Positions 17,516 to 24,289 of a stretch of 64,000 bases of DNA are shown here, piece after piece. The position numbers were made by a program, and so were the translations under genes. The stretch is from Collinsella sp. UBA6357 (GTDB lineage Bacteria; Actinomycetota; Coriobacteriia; Coriobacteriales; Coriobacteriaceae), in assembly GCA_002437815.1 (NCBI GenBank), contig DJRP01000034.1:114757-178756 (forward strand). Reading direction: 5' to 3'. Under the pieces are notes generated by a model that made no database searches, was not told where the DNA came from, and saw nothing but the letters and a program-made list of their open reading frames with translations. The stretch's first letter is position 1; each line of letters opens with the position of its first letter.

Positions 17516-17835
17516 AGGTTGACCGATCCCGGCGACCGGATCACAGCACCGCACCTTGGCGTTCAAACCTTCGGGCGCCGCACGCAAGGCGTGCGCCCTC
17601 GGTTTCCACGCCAATCTGCGGCACTGTGACCGGTCGTTTCCTTTTTAGGTGGTAGCTGGTCTGCCGCTGAGGTTTCTACTCGTGGACAACCTGTGGTTCC
17701 GCTCGCCGGCCGCGTACGGTCGGTATCCGGGCAGGGTAGGCTAGACACAACGTATTGAGATTTGGCGCGAGTCCGCATCTATATGTGGGCCCGCGCTTTT
17801 TCGAGACGGGCCCTGCCCCGTGAAAGGAGCCGCCC
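17516..17835. other. Intergenic region ppaC/nhaA
   Basis: 320 bases. The first third holds the long hairpin at 17533-17636. The rest is a GC-rich leader before nhaA with complementary blocks (GGGCCCGCG near 17788 and GACGGGCCC near 17805) just before the ribosome site AAAGGAG. A leader-level control of nhaA is possible, but I could not match it to a known riboswitch. Confidence 0.4.
17533..17636. repeat. Long imperfect hairpin after ppaC
   Basis: CGACCGG (17533-17539) pairs with CCGGTCG (17630-17636). Complementarity continues inward through ATCACAG/CTGTG, TTGGCGT/ACGCCAA and GGGCGCCGCACGC/GCGTGCGCCC to an AAG loop. The 104-base structure is followed by TTTCCTTTTT, so it can serve as a terminator, though it is much longer than needed. 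Confidence 0.75.
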
Positions 17836-19194
17836 ATGGACACCCGTGAGCAGCTGTTCTACGAGCGTGAGCGCAAACGCCTCGAGCGCCATGACCTTTG
17901 GGAGCGTATCACCGAGAACGGCACGATCTCGGCCGCCGTTATGGTGCTCGCTGCCATCGCCGCCGTCATCTGCGCCAACTCGAATGCCTATGAGTCCGTT
18001 CATCACTTTTTGGAGCAGCCGCTCTTTTTGGGGTTGGGCTCCTGGACGGCCGGTCTTACGGTCGAGCTCTTCGTCAACGACTTTCTCATGGCCATCTTCT
18101 TTTTGCTGGTGGGTATCGAGCTCAAATATGAGATGACCGTCGGCGAGCTCAAAAATCCGCGTCAGGCGATGTTGCCGATGCTTGCGGCCGTGGGCGGCGT
18201 GGTCGTTCCGGCCTGCATCTATCTGATCTTCAACCACAATGGCGCCGCAAACGGCTGGGCCATCCCCATGGCAACGGACATCGCCTTCGCGCTCGGGGTA
18301 CTTTCGCTGCTCGGCAACCGCGTGCCCAATGGCGTGCGCGTCTTCTTCTCGACGCTTGCCATCGCCGACGACCTTATCTCCATCGCCGCGATCGCTATCT
18401 TCTATGGTCAGAGCCCGAGCCTCTTTTGGCTCGCTGCGGCGGCGGTGGTGACGGCGGCCCTCGTTGCGCTCAACAAGACGCAACACTACCGTTTGGCACC
18501 CTACGCGCTCTTGGGCTTGGTGCTGTGGTTCTGCATGTTCCAGAGCGGCGTGCACGCGACGCTCGCGGGTGTGATTCTGGCCTTTACCATTCCGGCCAAG
18601 TGCGGCGTCAAGCTCGACAATCTTACCGAGTGGCTCGGTGAGTGCCTGCCCGGACTCGAGGACCGTTATGACGATGAGGCGCACATCCTGGGTCAGCACG
18701 ACTTTACCCGCGCCACGACCAAGGTTGAGCGCGTGATGCACCGTGTGACCCCACCGCTCGTGCGTATGGAGCGCCTCATTTCGACGCCGGTGAATTTCGT
18801 GATTCTTCCGATTTTCGCCTTTGTCAACGCTCAGGTGCGCCTCGTGGGAGTGGACATGGGTGCGCTCATTGCCGATCCGGTCACGATCGGTGTGTACTTC
18901 GGCATGCTGCTGGGCAAGCCGATCGGTATCTTCGGAGTGACGTTTGCACTGGTCAAGCTCGGTTTGGCGGAGCTTCCGCACAAGGTCGACTGGCATATGA
19001 TCGCCGGTGTGGGCATTCTCGGCGGTATCGGCTTTACGATGTCGATTCTTATCAGCGGCCTGGCTTTCCCGGGCGCGGAGTTCGAGATGCTTGCCGCCAA
19101 GGCTGCCATCTTGGCCGGATCGGTCACAGCGGCCGTGCTTGGCATGCTGTATATGAGCGTGGTGTGCAAAAGGCCCGCAAAAGCCTCTAGATAG
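17836..19194 (+). CDS. nhaA: Na+/H+ antiporter NhaA
   Basis: An inner-membrane antiporter exporting Na+ (or Li+) in exchange for H+, for pH and salt tolerance. The 452-aa protein has about 12 membrane helices. The ion-binding aspartate pair is present in TLAIADDLISI (D178, D179), as is MATDIAFALGVLSLLGNRVP just before. GIELKYEMTVGELKNPRQA and the C-terminal GIGFTMSILISGLAFPGAEFEMLAAKAAILAGS are typical. AAAGGAG precedes ATG 17836. An insertion of about 35 charged residues lies in the middle (about 260-310), as in several actinobacterial NhaA proteins. Confidence 0.95.
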   Translation: MDTREQLFYERERKRLERHDLWERITENGTISAAVMVLAAIAAVICANSNAYESVHHFLEQPLFLGLGSWTAGLTVELFVNDFLMAIFFLLVGIELKYEMTVGELKNPRQAMLPMLAAVGGVVVPACIYLIFNHNGAANGWAIPMATDIAFALGVLSLLGNRVPNGVRVFFSTLAIADDLISIAAIAIFYGQSPSLFWLAAAAVVTAALVALNKTQHYRLAPYALLGLVLWFCMFQSGVHATLAGVILAFTIPAKCGVKLDNLTEWLGECLPGLEDRYDDEAHILGQHDFTRATTKVERVMHRVTPPLVRMERLISTPVNFVILPIFAFVNAQVRLVGVDMGALIADPVTIGVYFGMLLGKPIGIFGVTFALVKLGLAELPHKVDWHMIAGVGILGGIGFTMSILISGLAFPGAEFEMLAAKAAILAGSVTAAVLGMLYMSVVCKRPAKASR

Positions 19195-19234
19195 GCGAGT
19201 GCCACAAGAAACGAGAACGGCCGCGAGGTGGCCG

Positions 19235-19453
19235 TATCCAAAAAGTGCCGTCCGTGAGTTATGTTACGGGCGGCACATCATTTTTCTGTAAGGGTAAAAC
19301 GGAGTTTTGGGAGGCTCCTAGGGGCGGTTTGAAAGCGTTTTGCCTCAAAGGACGGCTCGGATTTCAAATGTGGCTCTAAAAACGGGGCACAGGGCGTTAT
19401 TTGGCTGCCACTAATTCGATAACAGAACTCACGGACGGCACTTTTTGGATATC
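19235..19453. repeat. Inverted-repeat element, AACTCAC family, copy 1
   Basis: TATCCAAAAAGTGCCGTCCG... (19235-19260) is repeated in perfect inverse at 19426-19451 (26 bp). The right-terminal 54 bases (19400-19453) align without gaps to the same end of the element at 33820-34041: CTGC near the start, CAGAACTCAC in the middle, ACTTTTTGGATATC at the end. It occupies the gap after nhaA and carries no gene. Confidence 0.85.
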
Positions 19454-19486
19454 AAGGTCGATGAGGCCTCAAATCCCAAAGCGAAA

Positions 19487-19741
19487 CTACTCGACCGTAC
19501 CGTACATCGCGCCCCAGCCGTGGGCAGCGAGGGCCGAGTTGAGTTGATCGCAGAGCGCTTGGCGGTCGTAGACGCCGGGAGGGAGCAAGTTGACGATCTC
19601 CATGAGATCAGGAGCCAGATCGACTATCTCGGCTTGGACGATCAAGTCCAGACGGTCGATGACTTTGCGGTCGGCAAAGAGCCCGTCGATGAGCCGTTGA
19701 AGGTCGCCGAATTCTTCTGCCTGAAACGAGCCGTATCGCAT
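19487..19741 (-). CDS. Hypothetical small protein, 84 aa
   Basis: No family is recognised. The frame is supported by AAGGAGA at ideal spacing before the ATG on the minus strand and by balanced, acidic protein composition. The protein is probably mostly helical, with DLQRLIDGLFADRKVIDRLDLIVQAEIVDLAPDLMEIVNLLPPG in the centre. There is no signal peptide or membrane helix. It is divergent from the aminotransferase gene and lies directly after a repeat element. Confidence 0.65.
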   Translation of the reverse strand: MRYGSFQAEEFGDLQRLIDGLFADRKVIDRLDLIVQAEIVDLAPDLMEIVNLLPPGVYDRQALCDQLNSALAAHGWGAMYGTVE

Positions 19742-19886
19742 GAGGTCTCCTTGCTTGCGTTGCGCGCATAGTCGATGTGCAAAAGTTGCAATGGGCTTAA
19801 TCTACCACGGCATCGCGGAGGGCGCTCACGCGGCGGTCTATACTAGAGCGCGTTGCTAACATCCCGCTTCGCGAAAGGTCGCATCA

Positions 19887-21191
19887 ATGCAGACGATCTA
19901 CCAGAAGATGGAAACCACCGAGCTCGATGCCGCTATCGCCGCGCTCAAGGCTCAGGTCGATACGATCAAGGCTGAGGGTCTTGCGCTGGATATGGCACGC
20001 GGCAAGCCGTCGCCCGCCCAGGTCGACATCTCGCGTCCCATGCTCGATATCCTCGACTCGAGCGCCGATCTGCACGATGGCACCGTCGATTGCTCCAATT
20101 ACGGCTGCTTCGAGGGCATTCCGTCGGCGCGCAAGCTTGCCGGCGAGTTTTTAGGGTGCCCTGCCGAGCAGACGCTGGTGCTCGGTTCTTCGAGCTTGCT
20201 GGTCGAGCATGATATCGCCGGCATGTTCTGGCGCTGCGGTACCTGCGGGTCCGCTCCTTGGGCCGATTACGCGCCCGCGCATGCGGGAAACAAGATCAAG
20301 TTCCTCTGCCCCGTGCCCGGTTACGATCGCCACTTTGGCATCACGGCCGACCTGGGGATCGAGAACGTGCCCGTCGCCATGACCGAATTCGGTCCTGATA
20401 TGGATGAGGTCGAGCGCCTTGTTGCTAACGACGATTCGATCAAGGGGATCTGGTGCGTGCCCAAATACTCTAACCCCACGGGTATCACCTTTAGCGACGA
20501 GACCGTTCGCCGCCTGGCGACCATGAAGACCGCCGCAGACGATTTTCGCATCTTCTGGGATAACGCCTATTGCGTGCACGATCTGTACGACGAGGGCGAC
20601 GAGCTCGTCAACATCTTCGACATCGCGCGTGCCGCCGGCACCGAGGACCGCGTCGTGGCATTCGCCTCGACGTCCAAGATCACCTTCCCGGGCGCGGGCA
20701 TCGGGTTTATCGGTGCTTCGCCTGCGGTGATCGCCGAGTTCTCCCAGCGCCTCAAGGCCGGTCTGATCAGCGCCGACAAGATGAACCAGCTTCGTCACGT
20801 GCGCTTTATGCCTACGCTCGATGCGGTCAAGGAGCACATGAAGAAGCACGCTGAGTTCTTGCGTCCGCGCTTCGAGGCCGTCGAGCGCAAGCTTACCGAG
20901 GGGCTGGGCGACACGGGTTGCGCCACCTGGACGCACCCGCGCGGCGGCTACTTCGTGAGCTTCGATGGTCCTGAGGGTTCGGCCCAGCGCGTGGCGGCTC
21001 TTTGCGCCGATATGGGCGTCAAGCTTACGCCGGCCGGTGCCACCTGGCCTTATGGGCGCGACCCGCGTGACACCAACATCCGCATCGCGCCGAGCTATCC
21101 CACGGTCGATGAGCTCGAGGCAGCGCTCGATGTGCTCGTGCTTGCCGTCAAACTGGTGTCCGCCGAGCTCGCCCGCGCCGAACGCTCCTAG
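19887..21191 (+). CDS. PLP-dependent aminotransferase (aspartate aminotransferase, subgroup Ic type)
   Basis: A fold-type I aminotransferase of 434 aa. Features are ALDMARGKPSP and SNYGCFEGIPSARKLAGEFLG at the N-terminus, GSSSLLVEHD for cofactor binding, CVPKYSNPTGITFS, DNAYCVHDL, the Schiff-base Lys in STSKITFPGAGIGF, and NIRIAPSYP with the carboxylate-binding Arg. The N-terminal GKPSP and insert FWRCGTCGSAPWADY match the family labelled Asp_aminotransf, which makes aspartate or glutamate from the oxoacid. GAAAGG precedes the ATG. It is probably monocistronic. Confidence 0.88.
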   Translation: MQTIYQKMETTELDAAIAALKAQVDTIKAEGLALDMARGKPSPAQVDISRPMLDILDSSADLHDGTVDCSNYGCFEGIPSARKLAGEFLGCPAEQTLVLGSSSLLVEHDIAGMFWRCGTCGSAPWADYAPAHAGNKIKFLCPVPGYDRHFGITADLGIENVPVAMTEFGPDMDEVERLVANDDSIKGIWCVPKYSNPTGITFSDETVRRLATMKTAADDFRIFWDNAYCVHDLYDEGDELVNIFDIARAAGTEDRVVAFASTSKITFPGAGIGFIGASPAVIAEFSQRLKAGLISADKMNQLRHVRFMPTLDAVKEHMKKHAEFLRPRFEAVERKLTEGLGDTGCATWTHPRGGYFVSFDGPEGSAQRVAALCADMGVKLTPAGATWPYGRDPRDTNIRIAPSYPTVDELEAALDVLVLAVKLVSAELARAERS

Positions 21192-21277
21192 CGCCTGCCT
21201 GCTCACGAAGCGAGCCTGTCAAGCCGTCTCGTCGCACGTATTCTTAAACGTTCTCCATTTGTCCGAGGAGTGATTCC

Positions 21278-21592
21278 ATGGATCTTGGCATCTCCACCAA
21301 CCCTACCCCCGAGTGCTACACCATCGCCGTCGCCGGCGAGATCGATATCTCCAACGCCGATAGCCTGCGCAACGCCATCGACCTGGCGCTTGAACAGCCG
21401 ACCGAAGCCGTGGTGCTCGACTTTGCCCAGGTGAGCTATATCGATTCGACGGGTATTGGCGTGCTGGTGGGCGCCGCTCATCATGCGGTCGACCATGGCA
21501 AGCGCTTTGCCTGCGTCAATGCGCAGCCCGGTGTGATGCGCGTGGTGCAGCTGCTGGGCGTCGATCAAGAAATCGATATTACGGCTGCGTAA
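21278..21592 (+). CDS. STAS-domain anti-sigma-factor antagonist-like protein
   Basis: A 104-aa stand-alone STAS domain. The loop YIDSTGIGVLVGAAH contains the serine that SpoIIAA/RsbV-type proteins have phosphorylated by their partner kinase. In known systems the unphosphorylated form releases a sigma factor from the RsbW/SpoIIAB kinase. No kinase or sigma gene is next to it, so partners must be encoded elsewhere or it works differently. GAGGAG precedes the ATG. The tat genes follow after 178 bases. Confidence 0.88.
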   Translation: MDLGISTNPTPECYTIAVAGEIDISNADSLRNAIDLALEQPTEAVVLDFAQVSYIDSTGIGVLVGAAHHAVDHGKRFACVNAQPGVMRVVQLLGVDQEIDITAA

Positions 21593-21770
21593 CCCTGGCG
21601 GTCCTTGCGGCGTGTGAAAAACATCCGCCTCATAAATACAATAGCGTTTGTTGTGCGCCCGGACGTTCGCTTGCGTCTGGGCGCTATACTTACACCTCAG
21701 TGTATCTATGACGAGTTCCGGCCGAATGGCGCGGCACGGGCTCGACTCACATCGAGCCTTGGAGGTATGT

Positions 21771-22364
21771 GTGTTTGGTATTGGAGAAGGTGAGCTGGCA
21801 ATCATCCTGGTCTTCGGCTTTTTGCTGTTTGGCCCGGATAAGCTCCCACAGATGGGCCGCACAATCGGCCGCGCTATCCGTCAGTTCAAAGAGACGCAGG
21901 AGAAGATGACGGCGGTCGTCCAAACCGAGATCATCGATCCGGTGACCGAGGCCGCGCAGGCGCCCGTCAAGCCCAAGAAGTCCAAGTCGGTCGATGACGA
22001 CGCGGATGACGATGACGAGTCGACCGAGACGACTGCCCCGGCGCACAAGGAGACCTTTGCCGAGCGTCGCGCTCGTCTGGCCGCCGAGAAAGCTGCCGCC
22101 GAGGGCTCGTCCGAGGGCGATGAGTCCGCTGCCGAGGGCGAGGCATCGACCGAGGGATCCGAGCAGGATGGGCCTGCCACCGAGGATGCCGTCGAGTCCG
22201 AACCCGAGCCCGAGCCTGCAGTGCGTACGACCGCCGACCTGTATGCTCGCCGTCCACGCAAGCACAAGGCTGTGGTAGACGAGCTGGCTGCCGAGCTGGC
22301 GGCCGAGGAAGCCGAGGCCGCTGCCGCAACTGACGACGATGCCCCGAAGGGAGGCGACGAGTAA
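21771..22364 (+). CDS. tatB: Sec-independent translocase subunit TatA/TatB
   Basis: The GTG at 21771 is chosen because GGAGG (21761-21765) lies 5 bases before it and the protein then starts MFGIGEGELAIILVFGFLLFG. The product has the single N-terminal membrane helix, the FGPDKLPQ hinge and an amphipathic helix (MGRTIGRAIRQFKETQEKM) of TatA/TatB, then about 140 residues of acidic, Ala/Glu-rich disordered tail. The Glu in the membrane segment and Pro after FG suggest TatB, but a single bifunctional TatA/B is possible because no second copy is nearby. The stop overlaps the tatC start by one base. The Tat system exports folded proteins. Confidence 0.88.
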   Translation: MFGIGEGELAIILVFGFLLFGPDKLPQMGRTIGRAIRQFKETQEKMTAVVQTEIIDPVTEAAQAPVKPKKSKSVDDDADDDDESTETTAPAHKETFAERRARLAAEKAAAEGSSEGDESAAEGEASTEGSEQDGPATEDAVESEPEPEPAVRTTADLYARRPRKHKAVVDELAAELAAEEAEAAAATDDDAPKGGDE

Positions 22365-23155
22365 TGCCCATCGGACCTGCGCGCATGCCGCTCTTCGACC
22401 ATCTGGGCGAGCTTCGCCGCCGATTGACCATCGTGGTCGTATCGGTGTTTGCCGCCGCCATCGTTCTGTACTTTGCCACGCCCGTGGTGCTCGACATCCT
22501 TGAGGATCCCATTCGTGGCTTTGTCCCCGATGGCAAGTTCTATATCACCACCACGCTCGGCGGCTTTGGCCTGCGCTTCTCGCTGGCTCTTAAGATGGCC
22601 GTCGTGATGTGCACGCCCATGATCATCTGGCAGATCCTGGCATTCTTCTTGCCGGCGCTGCGCCCCAACGAGCGCAAGTGGGTCGTTCCCACGGTGCTGG
22701 CGGCCACGGTACTGTTCTTCCTGGGCGCCATCTTCTGCTACTTCATCATCATTCCGGCGGGCTTTGAATGGCTGATCGGCGAGACCAACGCCGTCGCCAC
22801 GGCCCTGCCCGATCTCGAGAACTACGTCAACATGGAGCTGCTCTTTATGATCGGTTTCGGCGTGGCTTTCGAGCTGCCGCTCATTATCTTCTACCTGTCG
22901 GTCTTCCATATCGTCTCCTACGCCCAGTTCCGCGGTGCCTGGCGCTATGTCTACGTTGGTCTGCTGGTCGCCTCGGCGATCATCACGCCCGACGGCTCGC
23001 CGGTCACGCTCGGTCTTATGTTCGGAGCGCTGATCTCGCTCTACGAGGTTTCGCTCGCTGTCGCCCGCGTGGTCATCACCGCGCGCGAGGGCAAGCAGGG
23101 CCTGTTCGAGAGCCGTCTGGGGCTTTTTGCGGATGACGAGGACGAAGAGGAGTAG
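22364..23155 (+). CDS. tatC: Sec-independent translocase TatC
   Basis: The 263-aa receptor of the twin-arginine translocase, which binds RR signal peptides. It has six membrane helices, the cytoplasmic N-terminus MPLFDHLGELRRRL with the conserved Glu/Arg motif, and the first periplasmic loop. The middle stretch FEWLIGETNAVATALPDLENYVNMELLFMIGFGVAFELPLI is family-typical, with the conserved Glu in FGVAFELP. Start ATG 22364 overlaps tatB by one base, and GGAGG lies upstream. hypA starts 7 bases after its stop, giving one operon. Confidence 0.95.
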   Translation: MPIGPARMPLFDHLGELRRRLTIVVVSVFAAAIVLYFATPVVLDILEDPIRGFVPDGKFYITTTLGGFGLRFSLALKMAVVMCTPMIIWQILAFFLPALRPNERKWVVPTVLAATVLFFLGAIFCYFIIIPAGFEWLIGETNAVATALPDLENYVNMELLFMIGFGVAFELPLIIFYLSVFHIVSYAQFRGAWRYVYVGLLVASAIITPDGSPVTLGLMFGALISLYEVSLAVARVVITAREGKQGLFESRLGLFADDEDEEE

Positions 23156-23161
23156 CACGGT

Positions 23162-23515
23162 ATGCACGAGGTTGGCATCGTCAACGGCATACTCGATACA
23201 GTGATTCGTGCGGCACGCGGGGCGGGCGCCTCGCGTGTCGTTTCTGTTTCGCTGAGAATCGGGGATATGACCGAGGTCGTGCGCGATGCGCTCGATTTTG
23301 CCTGGGAGACCTTTAGGGAAGAGGACCCCATCACGGCGGACTGCGAGCTTGCGGTGGAGGAAGTTCACCCGCAAAGCGAGTGCCTGGACTGCGGGACGGT
23401 CTTCGATCACGATCGCTTTCATTGCCGCTGTCCGCAGTGCGGCGGCGCCAATATTCGCCTGATACACGGTCGCGAGCTCGATATCGCGAGCATCGAGGTC
23501 GAAACCCCCGAGTGA
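23162..23515 (+). CDS. hypA: Hydrogenase nickel metallochaperone HypA
   Basis: A 117-aa nickel chaperone for [NiFe]-hydrogenase maturation. The N-terminus MHEVGI supplies the Ni-binding His2. The zinc site is formed by CLDC and CPQC, with an extra Cys-Arg before the second pair. It lies between tatC and hypB. No hydrogenase structural gene is in the window, but membrane [NiFe]-hydrogenases are classic Tat substrates, so co-location with tat genes is coherent. Confidence 0.93.
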   Translation: MHEVGIVNGILDTVIRAARGAGASRVVSVSLRIGDMTEVVRDALDFAWETFREEDPITADCELAVEEVHPQSECLDCGTVFDHDRFHCRCPQCGGANIRLIHGRELDIASIEVETPE

Positions 23516-23555
23516 CGCATCGGTTCCATTTCAACATGCAGAGGAGAGCAACCCA

Positions 23556-24239
23556 ATGGCTGAGAAGACTATCGATATCGCATCGCCCATCCTGTCGCGC
23601 AACGAGCGCCTGGCAGAGCAGCTGCGCCAGCGCTTTCACGATACGAAGACCTATGTGATCAACGTGCTGTCGAGCCCCGGTTCGGGTAAGACCACCACGA
23701 TTCTGGGCACCAACGAGCGCCTGCGCGACAAGGCGGGCCTGCGCTGTGCCGTCATCGAGGGCGATATCGCCTCTGACGTCGATGCCGTTACCATGAAGGA
23801 GGCCGGCATGCCGGCCATCCAGATCAACACGGGCGGGCTGTGCCATCTCGAGGGCAATATGATCATGGAGGCCGTCGATGCGTTTGACCAGGCAATCGGC
23901 CTCGACAACATCGACGTGATCTTTATCGAGAACGTGGGCAACCTCGTGTGCCCCGTCGACTTCGATCTGGGCGAGAATCTTTCCATCATGATCCTGTCGG
24001 TGCCCGAGGGCGATGACAAACCGCTCAAGTATCCGGGCATCTTCCAGCACGCCGGGGCCCAGCTGCTCAACAAGGTGGATGTGGCCGCTGCTTTCGATTT
24101 TGATATGGATGGGTATACTAAGACCCTCGATGACCTCAATCCGCAGGCACCGCGCTTTAGCGTGAGCGCCCGTCGCGGCGAGGGCATGGATGCCTGGTGC
24201 GATTGGCTCATCGGGCAGATTAAGAAGGAAAGGGCGTAA
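23556..24239 (+). CDS. hypB: Hydrogenase maturation GTPase HypB
   Basis: A 227-aa SIMIBI GTPase that, with HypA, inserts nickel into the hydrogenase large subunit. Motifs: P-loop SSPGSGKTT, IEGDIASDVDA, the metal-site region INTGGLCHLEGNM, FIENVGNLVCPVDFDLGE and the base-recognition LLNKVD. The N-terminal CxxCGC nickel motif and His-rich stretch of some HypB proteins are absent, as in many Gram-positives. AGGAGA precedes the ATG. It follows hypA by 40 bases and precedes topA by 50. Confidence 0.94.
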   Translation: MAEKTIDIASPILSRNERLAEQLRQRFHDTKTYVINVLSSPGSGKTTTILGTNERLRDKAGLRCAVIEGDIASDVDAVTMKEAGMPAIQINTGGLCHLEGNMIMEAVDAFDQAIGLDNIDVIFIENVGNLVCPVDFDLGENLSIMILSVPEGDDKPLKYPGIFQHAGAQLLNKVDVAAAFDFDMDGYTKTLDDLNPQAPRFSVSARRGEGMDAWCDWLIGQIKKERA

Positions 24240-24289
24240 GTCGGTCGCAACTGTGCGGGCGCTGCCAAAATACGAGATAGGAGCCTCTT

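Noticed and set aside
17640..17835. Lithium/sodium riboswitch (nhaA motifs) before nhaA
   Set aside because: I could not identify the conserved motif bases; only generic GC-rich complementarity is visible.
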